Shown: positions 16,788-24,832 of the stretch, piece by piece
Numbering within the stretch: position 1 is the stretch's first letter
Layout of the letters: each line of letters opens with the position of its first letter
Source: Chitinophaga pinensis
GTDB taxonomy: Bacteria > Bacteroidota > Bacteroidia > Chitinophagales > Chitinophagaceae
Direction: 5' to 3'
Assembly: GCA_945865645.1 (NCBI GenBank)
Contig: CAMBEI010000013.1
Span: forward strand, 1-54,130
DNA: 54,130 nucleotides
Translations under genes and position numbers: made by a program
Notes under the pieces: generated by a model
What the model was told of the DNA's origin: nothing
Database searches by the model: none
What the model saw: the letters and a program-made list of their open reading frames with translations, nothing else

Positions 16788-17723
16788 ATGTCTAAATTTC
16801 AAGTTTTACGCGCCCTAATGATGAAGCATAAATATCATTTGATATTTACTTACTCTTTATTTTCTCTTGAGATGCTTGGTGGTTTAATGCGATTTTATTT
16901 TTTTGGCGAAGCCATTAACGACCTAATTAAAGGAAGTTATCGCGGGTTAATTGTATTAACAGTTGTTCATTTGGCGTATTTAATAATAGGCACCATCCGT
17001 CACATGTTTGATACCCGAACTTATACCTCTATTTATACTTCTTTGGTAACAAAATTTTTAAGTCGCAGGTATTTAAAAACCGATGTATCAAAACTTACCG
17101 CTCACTCAACCCTTGCTAGAGAGTTTGTTGATTTTTTAGAGCACGATCTAATTTATGTTATTGAAGCCGGGTATAATATTTTAGGTTCGCTTATTATCTT
17201 GTTCTTTTATGATAAAATAATTGTGCTTATTTGTTTGGGTATTTTAGTTCCAGTAATTATAATCAGTTTACTATATGGTAAAAAAATGTTGCGACTTAAT
17301 AAATATAAAAATGATGAATTAGAAAAGCAAGTAGATATTATTTCTGCAGGCAATAGCGCGAATATTAAGCACCATTATAATAATTTACGAAAATGGCAAG
17401 TACGTATTTCTGATAAAGAGGCGTGGAATTTTGGTTTTATGGAAATAATGGTTTTATTGGTTATTGCTGTTTCATTAGTTGCATCAAAAAATTTACATAG
17501 TAGCTCTGTTATGGCGGGTAGTTTATTTGGTATTTATAGCTATATTTTAAAATTTGCATCTGGTCTAGATACCATACCGTACACATTAGAGCGCCTTTCT
17601 TCTTTAAGTGATATTACTCGCAGAATTGAATTAGAGGCCGACGATTTTCCAGAGGAAATAAAAATTAAACCCGAAGTATTTATAATGCCTATAAAAAATA
17701 ATGCCGTAAAATTTTTAGTTTAA
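16788..17723 (+). CDS. ABC-transporter-type transmembrane domain protein without ATPase
   Basis: The 311-residue protein has about five or six hydrophobic helices (near residues 15-35, 53-73, 120-160, 218-238) and matches the standalone six-helix ABC membrane family (ABC_membrane_3 type). There is no Walker A, signature motif or ATPase domain, and the protein ends about 45 residues after the last helical region. It follows the ATP-grasp/SET gene by 103 bases on the same strand, so it may export that cluster's product or sense it. An ATPase partner would have to be encoded elsewhere. Linkage to the cluster is inferred from position only. Confidence 0.7.
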   Translation: MSKFQVLRALMMKHKYHLIFTYSLFSLEMLGGLMRFYFFGEAINDLIKGSYRGLIVLTVVHLAYLIIGTIRHMFDTRTYTSIYTSLVTKFLSRRYLKTDVSKLTAHSTLAREFVDFLEHDLIYVIEAGYNILGSLIILFFYDKIIVLICLGILVPVIIISLLYGKKMLRLNKYKNDELEKQVDIISAGNSANIKHHYNNLRKWQVRISDKEAWNFGFMEIMVLLVIAVSLVASKNLHSSSVMAGSLFGIYSYILKFASGLDTIPYTLERLSSLSDITRRIELEADDFPEEIKIKPEVFIMPIKNNAVKFLV

Positions 17724-17810
17724 CCTATGGGATTATTACTTCCGTGGTGGCTCCGGTTTTGGTAATCACTTTAAAAATAATTAGCGGCTAGGGAAACATG
17801 TCTAGAATAA

Positions 17811-19742
17811 TTACTTAATAATTAGCACCGTCCCTTGTTCTAATTTTTTTACCTGTCCCTTATAAATAAAAGTGGCTGTCCAAATATAAATACCGGTATT
17901 CTGTTTGCCTTTATAAAAACCATCCCATCTTATAAGCGGGTCCTGTGTATAAAAAACAAGTTCGCCATATCTATTATAAACGCGTAATAAATAGCTGCTA
18001 ATAGCTGCAATGTTCCCCATTGCGCCAAAATTGTCATTTTTAAAATTGCCGTTAGGTGTAAACGCGTTTGGAAAATATATATCTCCACAAGCCCCGTTTA
18101 ATTGTTCTATAATTTGTACAGGTAAATAAATAGAGCAGCCGTTATTATCAGTTACAGTTATGGTATAGTTGCCCGCCGAAAGATTTATTGCCGATGCTGT
18201 ATTTTGAACTGGAACTGTATTCCAGCTATACCGAAACGGGGCGGATCCTGTTACCAAAGCTGTTGCCGCACCATCGCTCAAACCAAAACAGGTAATATCC
18301 TTTTTATTTATTATAGCAATGCTTGGCGGTGTAGCGGTTGAAATAATTAGATTAATATTTTCTATACAGCCCTTTCTGTCTGTTACGGTTACTATATAAT
18401 TTCCTGGAGTAAGCGAACTGGCCGTTGGGCCAGTGCCTCCTTGTGGAAACCAAGAGTAAGAGTATGGCGCCGTGCCGCCGCTTTCTGTAATAGTTGCTGT
18501 GCCTGTTGCTAATCCACAACCAGGTTGTACAATATTTATTATATGTGATAAAGCTGGGGGCGATGTAATTGTTGCGGTTGCTGTAATGGTACAACTGTTT
18601 AAAGCATTTACAGTAACGGTATATATACCACTTGCTAATCCTGTTGCTGCTAAAGTAGTTTGTGTTGGGGTGGTGCTCCAATTATAAAAAAACGGTGCAG
18701 CCGCTACAGGTATTACAGAAACAGAAGCAGAGCCACTATTATCACCAAAACAATTATTGTTGGAAATAACTGAAGTGTTTATGCCAAGTATATGTATGGT
18801 TTGTGAGGTTGATGATGGGGCATTAGCTGATCCCGTTGCTTGTAATGTAATGGTATATGTACCTGGTGCTGAAAAAACATGCGTTGGGTTTGTTTGTGTA
18901 GAGATATTGTTTACCCCAGATGTTGGGTCACCAAAATTCCAGTTGGTTAGCGGACAAAGATCAGAGGTATTTATAAAATTAATAGTGGTGTTATTAGTGC
19001 AAGAATAAGAAAAAGAAGCGTTATTTGGGGGTGCATTAGAAATAAAAATATCATCAACCGCAAAGCCCTCAAAATTATTACATGTTGTTCCTGCGCCAAA
19101 GATGAATCTAAAAATTACATTACTCACACCGGCTAGATTGGGCATTGCGCGTTTTGCGTTTACCCATCTTCCGCTACCTCCTCCTCCTTGGCAATTCCCG
19201 GCGGTTGATTGTATGTTGCCTGACCAGCCGTCTTTTACTGAGGTAAGTGTATTAATATAAGTTATGGGCGAATAATTAAACCAATTATCATTTAAACAAC
19301 TTACAGGATCGGCAATAGTTCCAACGTTGATCCAACTTGCTCCCAAGTTTGTAGAGTACTGAAAACTTGCACCATCGTACTTTCTTTCTGTTTCCCAAAA
19401 CGCGTTGAATGAAATATATGGATATTGAAGACTGGTAAAATTAAAACAAGGACTTTCTAGCCAAGAGGCTTCGCTGTTATTATAACTACCGCCGGTTAAA
19501 CCGCCCACTATCCAGCATTTTGCTCCGGTTGCGGCACCTGTTATCACCGTTTTTGAAGGGGTGCCCCACGCCCAGTCTGAAAGAGATCCTCCTGTAACCC
19601 AGCCTCCATTATTTGTCTCAAAGCCCTGGGTGTAAGGAAATATTGCAACAGGTGCAGCACATTGTGCCGAAAGTTTTTGTAAAGAACAAAACAAATACAC
19701 AAATAAGATAACAGTTGGAGCTATTTTATTAAAAAGTAACAA
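17811..19742 (-). CDS. Type IX-secreted PKD/SprB-repeat protein with type B sorting domain
   Basis: The 643-residue protein uses a TTG start followed by a signal peptide (residues 1-26, ending KLSA). A MAM-like N-terminal region spans about 30-235 (FPYTQGFETNNGGW, FRFIFGAGTTCNNFEGFAVDDIFIS). A PKD domain follows (about 240-320; NWNFGDPTSG, FSAPGTYTITL), then three SprB-type repeats (about 325-555; GTAPYSYSWFPQGG, GNYIVTVTDRKGC, GNYTITVTDNNGC). The type B sorting domain ends it (about 560-643; FPNAFTPNGN, VYNRYGELVF, RWDGFYKGK). SprB-like repeats occur in the mobile gliding adhesin. This is probably a surface adhesin. A -7 box lies 22 bases upstream. Confidence 0.87.
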   Translation of the reverse strand: MLLFNKIAPTVILFVYLFCSLQKLSAQCAAPVAIFPYTQGFETNNGGWVTGGSLSDWAWGTPSKTVITGAATGAKCWIVGGLTGGSYNNSEASWLESPCFNFTSLQYPYISFNAFWETERKYDGASFQYSTNLGASWINVGTIADPVSCLNDNWFNYSPITYINTLTSVKDGWSGNIQSTAGNCQGGGGSGRWVNAKRAMPNLAGVSNVIFRFIFGAGTTCNNFEGFAVDDIFISNAPPNNASFSYSCTNNTTINFINTSDLCPLTNWNFGDPTSGVNNISTQTNPTHVFSAPGTYTITLQATGSANAPSSTSQTIHILGINTSVISNNNCFGDNSGSASVSVIPVAAAPFFYNWSTTPTQTTLAATGLASGIYTVTVNALNSCTITATATITSPPALSHIINIVQPGCGLATGTATITESGGTAPYSYSWFPQGGTGPTASSLTPGNYIVTVTDRKGCIENINLIISTATPPSIAIINKKDITCFGLSDGAATALVTGSAPFRYSWNTVPVQNTASAINLSAGNYTITVTDNNGCSIYLPVQIIEQLNGACGDIYFPNAFTPNGNFKNDNFGAMGNIAAISSYLLRVYNRYGELVFYTQDPLIRWDGFYKGKQNTGIYIWTATFIYKGQVKKLEQGTVLIIK

Positions 19743-19763
19743 TAATTTTATTAATTAAGCAGG

Positions 19764-19771
19764 CAAAAATA
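19764..19771 (-). promoter_or_regulatory. -7 promoter element for PKD/SprB protein
   Basis: The minus strand reads TATTTTTGC here, 22 bases before the TTG start. It is the same octamer as the tRNA-Phe and PpiD-like promoters. No TTG stands at the ideal -33 position. Confidence 0.4.
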
Positions 19772-19797
19772 CTTCATTATAGCTGGAGTAATTAATT

Positions 19798-20172
19798 TTA
19801 TTCCTTATTTCTTTTTACAATTAAAAACCAGTTATTATCTAATGCCAAGTAACCATAATCGTAACAAAAAAAATATACGTTTCCTTTAGTGTTGGTGTAG
19901 GTGTGTGTTATGTATTTAAACTGAAAGGCAAGTTCTAACAATTTGTCCTTATTTGCTTTTACCATTTGTTCGCTATTAATAAGCAAGCCCTCTAAAATAC
20001 GCCTGTTTTTACCTAGAGCATTGTTTATATTTCTAATATAGTTATTGGTTACACTTTTAATATCATTATTATATGCGGCACGACAATAGTCGTCACAAAA
20101 TTTTTTATCGCTTCTGCCTCTAAGCGTTTTTTCGCAAAGCAGGCAGGTTTTAATTTCTTTTTGCTTTAACAT
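19798..20172 (-). CDS. Small zinc-ribbon protein, unknown function
   Basis: The 124-residue cytoplasmic protein starts with a Cys-rich zinc-ribbon-like element: CLLCEKTLRGRSDKKFC then CRAAYNN (Cys at about 10, 13, 26, 31). A helical middle and a compact aromatic C-terminus follow (VYFFCYDYGYLAL). Similar proteins with an N-terminal 'CxxC...FCxxxCR' ribbon are common hypotheticals in Bacteroidota. Nucleic-acid binding is plausible but unproved. It stands between a type IX cargo gene on the same strand and the divergent ssb. Confidence 0.65.
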   Translation of the reverse strand: MLKQKEIKTCLLCEKTLRGRSDKKFCDDYCRAAYNNDIKSVTNNYIRNINNALGKNRRILEGLLINSEQMVKANKDKLLELAFQFKYITHTYTNTKGNVYFFCYDYGYLALDNNWFLIVKRNKE

Positions 20173-20392
20173 GTTGAGGGATGTGTTTTTATAAATAAGT
20201 GGTGTTTTCTTTTTTAACTACACTCGATTACATACGCTTATAAAGGTAAGTAAAGGGATAATCTCCGACTATCGTTTTTTTACCCATGAATCTTTGTGTT
20301 GTTAACCAGCAATGACGTCAACAAATGGTTATTTGAAATAAATTAAAAACCCGCAAACCCTAAAAAAATGGGCAAGCACAAAATTTAAAACT

Positions 20393-20743
20393 ATGTACGC
20401 ATTAAAAAACAAAGTTCAACTGATTGGACATTTAGGCAATGCCCCTGAAGTAAAAACTACCGAAAACGGTAAAAAATTAGCCCGTTTTTCTGTCGCAACT
20501 AATGAAAACTATCGCAACGTAACTGGTGAAAAGGTAACCGAAACAACTTGGCACAATTTAGTTGCCTGGGGCAAGGTGGCAGATATTGCCGAAAAGTATT
20601 TAACTAAGGGTAAAGAAATTGCTATTGAGGGTAAGTTAATTAGTCGCAGTTATACGGATAAGGACGGTGTAAAAAAATACATTACCGAAGTATTGGTAAA
20701 CGAGCTTTTAATGTTGGGGTCTGTTGATAAACCAACTATTTAA
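20393..20743 (+). CDS. ssb: Single-stranded DNA-binding protein, short form without acidic tail
   Basis: The 116-residue protein is a full OB-fold: NKVQLIGHLGNAPEVK, ARFSVATNE, TTWHNLVAWGKVADIAEKYL, KEIAIEGKLISRSY, and ITEVLVNELLML. It ends right after the fold (GSVDKPTI) and lacks both the Gly/Gln-rich linker and the acidic tip that recruits replication and repair proteins in standard SSBs. It may be a secondary SSB used in recombination or competence, with a longer replication SSB elsewhere; that is inference. It lies upstream of, and on the same strand as, the Pif1-like helicase, but a 407-base gap with a large palindrome separates them. Confidence 0.9.
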   Translation: MYALKNKVQLIGHLGNAPEVKTTENGKKLARFSVATNENYRNVTGEKVTETTWHNLVAWGKVADIAEKYLTKGKEIAIEGKLISRSYTDKDGVKKYITEVLVNELLMLGSVDKPTI

Positions 20744-20856
20744 AAAGATTGCCGGAGATTATAAAGGTTTACACATATTATGATAAAGGGCGACCTGTGC
20801 CCTATTAACCAAAATACATGTAATCAGTAGCTTTAATTACCATACTTGGCCTAATT

Positions 20857-20894
20857 ATCCATAATCCGTGCAAATATTTGCACGGATTATGGAT
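20857..20894. repeat. 38-bp perfect palindrome in the 407-base ssb/helicase gap
   Basis: The arm ATCCATAATCCGTGCAAAT (20857-20875) is followed with no spacer by its exact reverse complement (20876-20894). There is no T-run after it, so it is not a standard terminator, although it could end the ssb transcript or form a cruciform. The rest of 20744-21150 shows no gene, only AT-rich sequence. Confidence 0.85.
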
Positions 20895-21150
20895 TTAAAT
20901 CCAACCTTGTTCTATATATTAAAAAATGACGCCATGCATTTATGAAGGTATTAGCTATACAAGAGAAAAAGAAATTAATATTAATTACAAAGGAATAATT
21001 TTACCCCATACATTTTATGTATGTAATAATTAATTTTGGAAAAGATGGTCTTGATTGTAAAATATTTATTTTATAACTCCCCCTTTTTTTGTAACAATAA
21101 ATATAATTCGCGCTTTCCGTGGCTATCTTTATTAAAAAAAATTAACCCCC

Positions 21151-23607
21151 GTGATTAATAATATAGAACACAACGAAATGTTTGACCTGGTCTATCGATT
21201 TGTTACCGAAACAAATGAAAATATTTTTTTAACAGGAAAAGCCGGGACAGGAAAAACTGCTTTTTTAAAATATCTAAAAGAAAATTCAACTAAAAATATT
21301 CTGATAGCAGCACCCACGGGTGTGGCAGCAATTAATGCCGGAGGCGTTACACTACATAGTTTATTTCAACTGCCCTTTCAGCCATTTATTCCAACAAAAA
21401 ATAATAAAGAAGATTTGTTAGCAAAAATTAAACACAATAAACAGCGACAACAATTATTGCGGAAAATGGAATTACTGGTTATTGATGAAATTAGTATGGT
21501 TCGCGGCGATGTAATGGATGCTATTGATACTATTTTAAAAAATGTGAGGAAAAACTACCGCCTGCCATTTGGTGGTGTACAATTATTGTGTATTGGAGAC
21601 CTGTATCAACTGCCGCCCGTAGCACAAAACCACGAATGGGTCGTCTTAAGCGAATATTATCAATCACCATTTTTTTTTGATAGCCTGGCCATAAAAGAAC
21701 AATCACCATTATTAATTGAGCTAACTAAAATTTACCGGCAAAAAGAAGAAAGCTTTATAACGCTTTTAAACAAAGTGCGCAATAACCAAATGAATACGGC
21801 TGATTTTGAAGACCTTAATGTAAGGTTTGATCCTAATTTTAGCCCAGATAAAGAAGATAAATATATTACACTAACCTCCCACAATAAACAAGCAGATCAA
21901 ATTAACGAACAAGAGTTATATAAATTAAACACGGTAAAATTTATCTATAAAGCTATTATAGAAGACGAGTTTCCAGAAAATATGTACCCAGTAGAATTTG
22001 AATTAAATTTAAAAGAAGGCGCACAGGTAATGTTCTTAAAAAACGATGTTGTTCAAAGAAGATATTATAATGGTAAAATTGGAGTAATAAAGTCGCTTGC
22101 CAAAGATTGTGTCCTTGTTGATTGCGACGGTATAGAAATTGAGGTAGGAATAGAAACCTGGGATAATAGTCGATACAACATAAACCGCGCTGATGGAAAA
22201 TTAGAACAGGAAACCATGGGCACATTTACACAATATCCCTTACGACTAGCCTGGGCTATTACTATACATAAGAGCCAAGGATTAACTTTTGAAAAAGTTA
22301 TGATTGATGCTAGTGCGGCTTTTAGTAGCGGACAGGTTTATGTTGCCCTAAGCCGCTGTAGCAGTTTAGCCGGAATTGTATTGCTGAGCAAAATCCCCTC
22401 CTCCGCAATTCATAGTAACGAAAATATTATTATAGGACAAAAAATATTGTCTTATAGTGGCTCTTTGGCCGACCGCTTTGTAGGCGCAAGGCAATTATAC
22501 ACATTGCAATTATTAGAAGAAATTTTTACTTTTCAAGAACCTTTTGTCGCTATTGATCAACTTGCTTTTCAAATAAATAATCATCGAGATAAATTAAATA
22601 AAGAAGCAACTGTATGGATAGAAAATTTTAAACAACAATGTGCAGTAATTAAGGGGGTGGGATTAAAATTTATTACATACGTAACAAATTTAATGAAAGA
22701 GGAACCTGTTATTGAAAATAATATCAATCTTCAAAAAAGAATTTCAGATGCCGCTAATCATTTTATTCCAAAAATTGAAGATTTTATAAAGCAATTAAAC
22801 ACGCACCCCTTAAGCACAGAACACAAAGATGCCGCAACGCCTATAAATGAAAAACTAATGGATATTTCTTTGGCTTTGTACAACTGTGGTTATTTTATTA
22901 ATTATTGTAAACAGCCTTTTTCTGTAACCGGTTTTTTACAACATAAATTAAAATATATTCAGCAGAATTTTAAAATAACTTGTTATGCTGTTGGGTCGAT
23001 AGAGAAAAAATACAATATGTCAAATTCCGAATTATATGACAATCTTAAACGTTGGCGTAATATGGTGTGCTCAGAAAGTGGGCAACCAATTTATATGGTG
23101 GCAAACCAGGCAAGCTTACAAGAAATAAGCACCTACCTGCCGCGCACTAAAAAAAATTTAATGTTAATCAGCGGTTTTGGAAAAGTAAAAGTTGAAAAAT
23201 ATGGAGATGAGATACTGGAAGCTGTAGAGAGTTTTTGCGAAAGGTATAATTTAAAAACAAAAATTAAAGAAAAGTTAGAAGCACCAAAGAAAGAGAAAAA
23301 AATAAAAATAATCGAGCTAAAAATAAACTCAAAAGCCGTTTCGTTTGCATTATATAAAGAAGGAAAAAATATTGCGACCATTGCTAAAGAAAGAAACTTT
23401 GCCGCAACTACAATTGAAGGGCATTTAGCACATTTTGTGGGCACTGGCGAAATTAATATTAACGACCTGGTAAGTAAGCAAAAACAAAAAGATATTATAA
23501 ATGCCGTTGATAAACATGGTCCTTTAAGCCACAAAACCCTAATTGATAACTTGCCAAAAGATATTGGCTACGGCGAATTAAGAATGGTGTTGGCTACGAT
23601 AAAATAA
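21151..23607 (+). CDS. Pif1/RecD-like helicase with HRDC and helix-turn-helix tail
   Basis: The 818-residue superfamily 1 helicase has Walker A TGKAGTGKT (residues 28-36), LLVIDEISM near 109 (Walker B) and GVQLLCIGDLYQLPPV. Near 370 it has the motif AITIHKSQGLTF, and near 395 GQVYVALSRC. After the motor come an HRDC domain (about 623-697; LRRTKKNL-like region LPRTKKNLMLISGFGKVK) and a C-terminal helix-turn-helix tail (about 730-818). The motor resembles Pif1-type 5'-3' helicases; the tail resembles RecQ. The given start is GTG; an in-frame ATG at 21178 (MFDLVYRF) is a shorter alternative and still precedes the Walker A. Likely roles are G-quadruplex or recombination intermediates, by family inference. 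Confidence 0.88.
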   Translation: MINNIEHNEMFDLVYRFVTETNENIFLTGKAGTGKTAFLKYLKENSTKNILIAAPTGVAAINAGGVTLHSLFQLPFQPFIPTKNNKEDLLAKIKHNKQRQQLLRKMELLVIDEISMVRGDVMDAIDTILKNVRKNYRLPFGGVQLLCIGDLYQLPPVAQNHEWVVLSEYYQSPFFFDSLAIKEQSPLLIELTKIYRQKEESFITLLNKVRNNQMNTADFEDLNVRFDPNFSPDKEDKYITLTSHNKQADQINEQELYKLNTVKFIYKAIIEDEFPENMYPVEFELNLKEGAQVMFLKNDVVQRRYYNGKIGVIKSLAKDCVLVDCDGIEIEVGIETWDNSRYNINRADGKLEQETMGTFTQYPLRLAWAITIHKSQGLTFEKVMIDASAAFSSGQVYVALSRCSSLAGIVLLSKIPSSAIHSNENIIIGQKILSYSGSLADRFVGARQLYTLQLLEEIFTFQEPFVAIDQLAFQINNHRDKLNKEATVWIENFKQQCAVIKGVGLKFITYVTNLMKEEPVIENNINLQKRISDAANHFIPKIEDFIKQLNTHPLSTEHKDAATPINEKLMDISLALYNCGYFINYCKQPFSVTGFLQHKLKYIQQNFKITCYAVGSIEKKYNMSNSELYDNLKRWRNMVCSESGQPIYMVANQASLQEISTYLPRTKKNLMLISGFGKVKVEKYGDEILEAVESFCERYNLKTKIKEKLEAPKKEKKIKIIELKINSKAVSFALYKEGKNIATIAKERNFAATTIEGHLAHFVGTGEININDLVSKQKQKDIINAVDKHGPLSHKTLIDNLPKDIGYGELRMVLATIK

Positions 23608-23614
23608 TTGAGGG

Positions 23615-24136
23615 TTATAATTTTTTTTTAGTTCCATTTTTATAAATGGGCACTGTGCTACATGGCTCACCATACATAATGCTCTTTGCCACAGGCATTA
23701 AAAGGGCAGTAATGGCTACATAGGCAGCTTCTGAAATAGCTAGTTCTCCACACCCTTTTATTACCACCCTTTGGTTTTGGTAAGTGACAAGATTAATTTT
23801 AGCGATATTTTGTAAAAACAAGGTTTTGTGTACAAAATCAACGTCGCCAAAAAAAATTTCGGTTACAATGGGCTCTAAATAACTTGCCACTAACATATAA
23901 GCCCAAACAGGTATTACTGCATCGGCTGTACAAGTTAGCGCTATATTGTTTCCTTTATAGTTAGATAAATCAAGGTGTTTCATTTTTTCTCTAAAATCTT
24001 TTTCTTTTAATATTAACCCCATAAACAAATGGTCTTTCATATCAAAAACTACCGTTTTTCCTTTAGGATAAAAATCCTCAAGATCCAGGGTTATAATACC
24101 GCTTTCTGAAACTTTATTTACAAACCCGTCTAACAT
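23615..24136 (-). CDS. DUF2480 family protein
   Basis: The 173-residue protein matches DUF2480, a Bacteroidota-restricted cytoplasmic family. Landmarks are the start MLDGFVNKVSESGIITLDLE, DMKDHLFMGLILKEKDFR, and CTADAVIPVWAYMLVASYLE. The family is highly conserved and near-universal in the phylum, but its function is unknown. It is convergent with the Pif1-like helicase, with 7 bases between them. A -7 box ends 4 bases from the ATG, and a 15-bp-arm inverted repeat sits over the rest of the promoter. Confidence 0.87.
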   Translation of the reverse strand: MLDGFVNKVSESGIITLDLEDFYPKGKTVVFDMKDHLFMGLILKEKDFREKMKHLDLSNYKGNNIALTCTADAVIPVWAYMLVASYLEPIVTEIFFGDVDFVHKTLFLQNIAKINLVTYQNQRVVIKGCGELAISEAAYVAITALLMPVAKSIMYGEPCSTVPIYKNGTKKKL

Positions 24137-24140
24137 TATT

Positions 24141-24148
24141 CAAAGATA
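24141..24148 (-). promoter_or_regulatory. -7 promoter element for DUF2480, nearly leaderless
   Basis: The minus strand reads TATCTTTG and then four bases to ATG (24136). Transcription would begin at or next to the start codon. Confidence 0.5.
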
Positions 24149-24151
24149 CTG

Positions 24152-24185
24152 CTACAAATAAATATTTAATAATATTTATTTGTAG
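24152..24185. promoter_or_regulatory. Perfect inverted repeat over DUF2480 promoter
   Basis: CTACAAATAAATATT (24152-24166) and AATATTTATTTGTAG (24171-24185) are perfect reverse complements around TAAT. The element starts 4 bases upstream of the -7 box, where an operator would block polymerase. Confidence 0.5.
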
Positions 24186-24345
24186 ATACTTGAAAAGGAT
24201 TTTTATAATACATCATGATCTATTAACGCAAGTTTTTGTTTTTATGGTTGGTTTTTGGCAGAGCGCCCGTGTCATATGTTTTATTTATATTTAATTAGGG
24301 CTTGGTTTTAATGCTTATTATTATTTACTATGCAAATTTTTCAAG

Positions 24346-24756
24346 TTGATAGAATACGATTTTAAAACAAGAGAAGGTGGCCGAGTTAAAAAAATAGGAC
24401 TTGTTGGTGCCATACCAGAAGAAATAAGTGCCGTTACTAATTTGCTTACTAACAATATCGAAGAAACAATTGGTATTCGCACCTACTATATGGGCAGTAT
24501 TAATGGTATTAGTGTAGTTGTTCCTTTTTCGAGATGGAGAAAAGTGGCGGCGGCAACCACGGTTACCACCTTAATTGAGCGATACGAAATTACATAGCTT
24601 ATTTTTACAGGCGCCGTGGGGGCAATAAATAATATACTAAATATAGGCGATGTCGTTTGTGGGTATGCGCCTGAAATTATTAAAGGAATTTTTTTGGTTT
24701 GTCAAACAATCCGTAATAAAGCAAAAGGATTAATTTTTATTAATTATTTTATTTAA
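24346..24756 (+). pseudogene. Broken MTA/SAH nucleosidase gene remnant
   Basis: From about 24388 the frame reads KKIGLVGAIPEEISAV, the N-terminus of 5'-methylthioadenosine/S-adenosylhomocysteine nucleosidase, including the catalytic-Glu region. It runs through SGI-type sequence (PFSRWRKVAAATT) to LIERYEI. A TAG stop at 24595 interrupts it, and the same frame resumes with LIFTGAVGAINN and LNIGDVV, again family sequence, ending at about 24660. After that the similarity is lost and the C-terminal half, which holds the catalytic Asp and purine site, is missing. So there is one nonsense mutation plus a truncation: a decayed gene. A functional copy may exist elsewhere. Confidence 0.8.
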
Positions 24757-24785
24757 AATAAACGAACGGATAAAATAAAATTGCG

Positions 24786-24803
24786 ACCACCTTATTGTGG
24801 TGG
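24786..24803 (-). terminator. Probable terminator after PpiD-like gene
   Basis: On the minus strand CCACC-ACAATAA-GGTGG forms a hairpin about 30 bases after the stop at 24833. It is followed by TCGCAATTTTATTTT, which is T-rich but not a clean run. Confidence 0.45.
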
Positions 24804-24832
24804 CTTCCTGTATAAACTAGGTGGTTGTATTG

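Noticed and set aside
18472..19008. Open plus-strand frames of 71 and 83 codons opposite the PKD/SprB protein
   Set aside because: They lie wholly inside the real minus-strand gene, have no family features and mirror its repeat composition.
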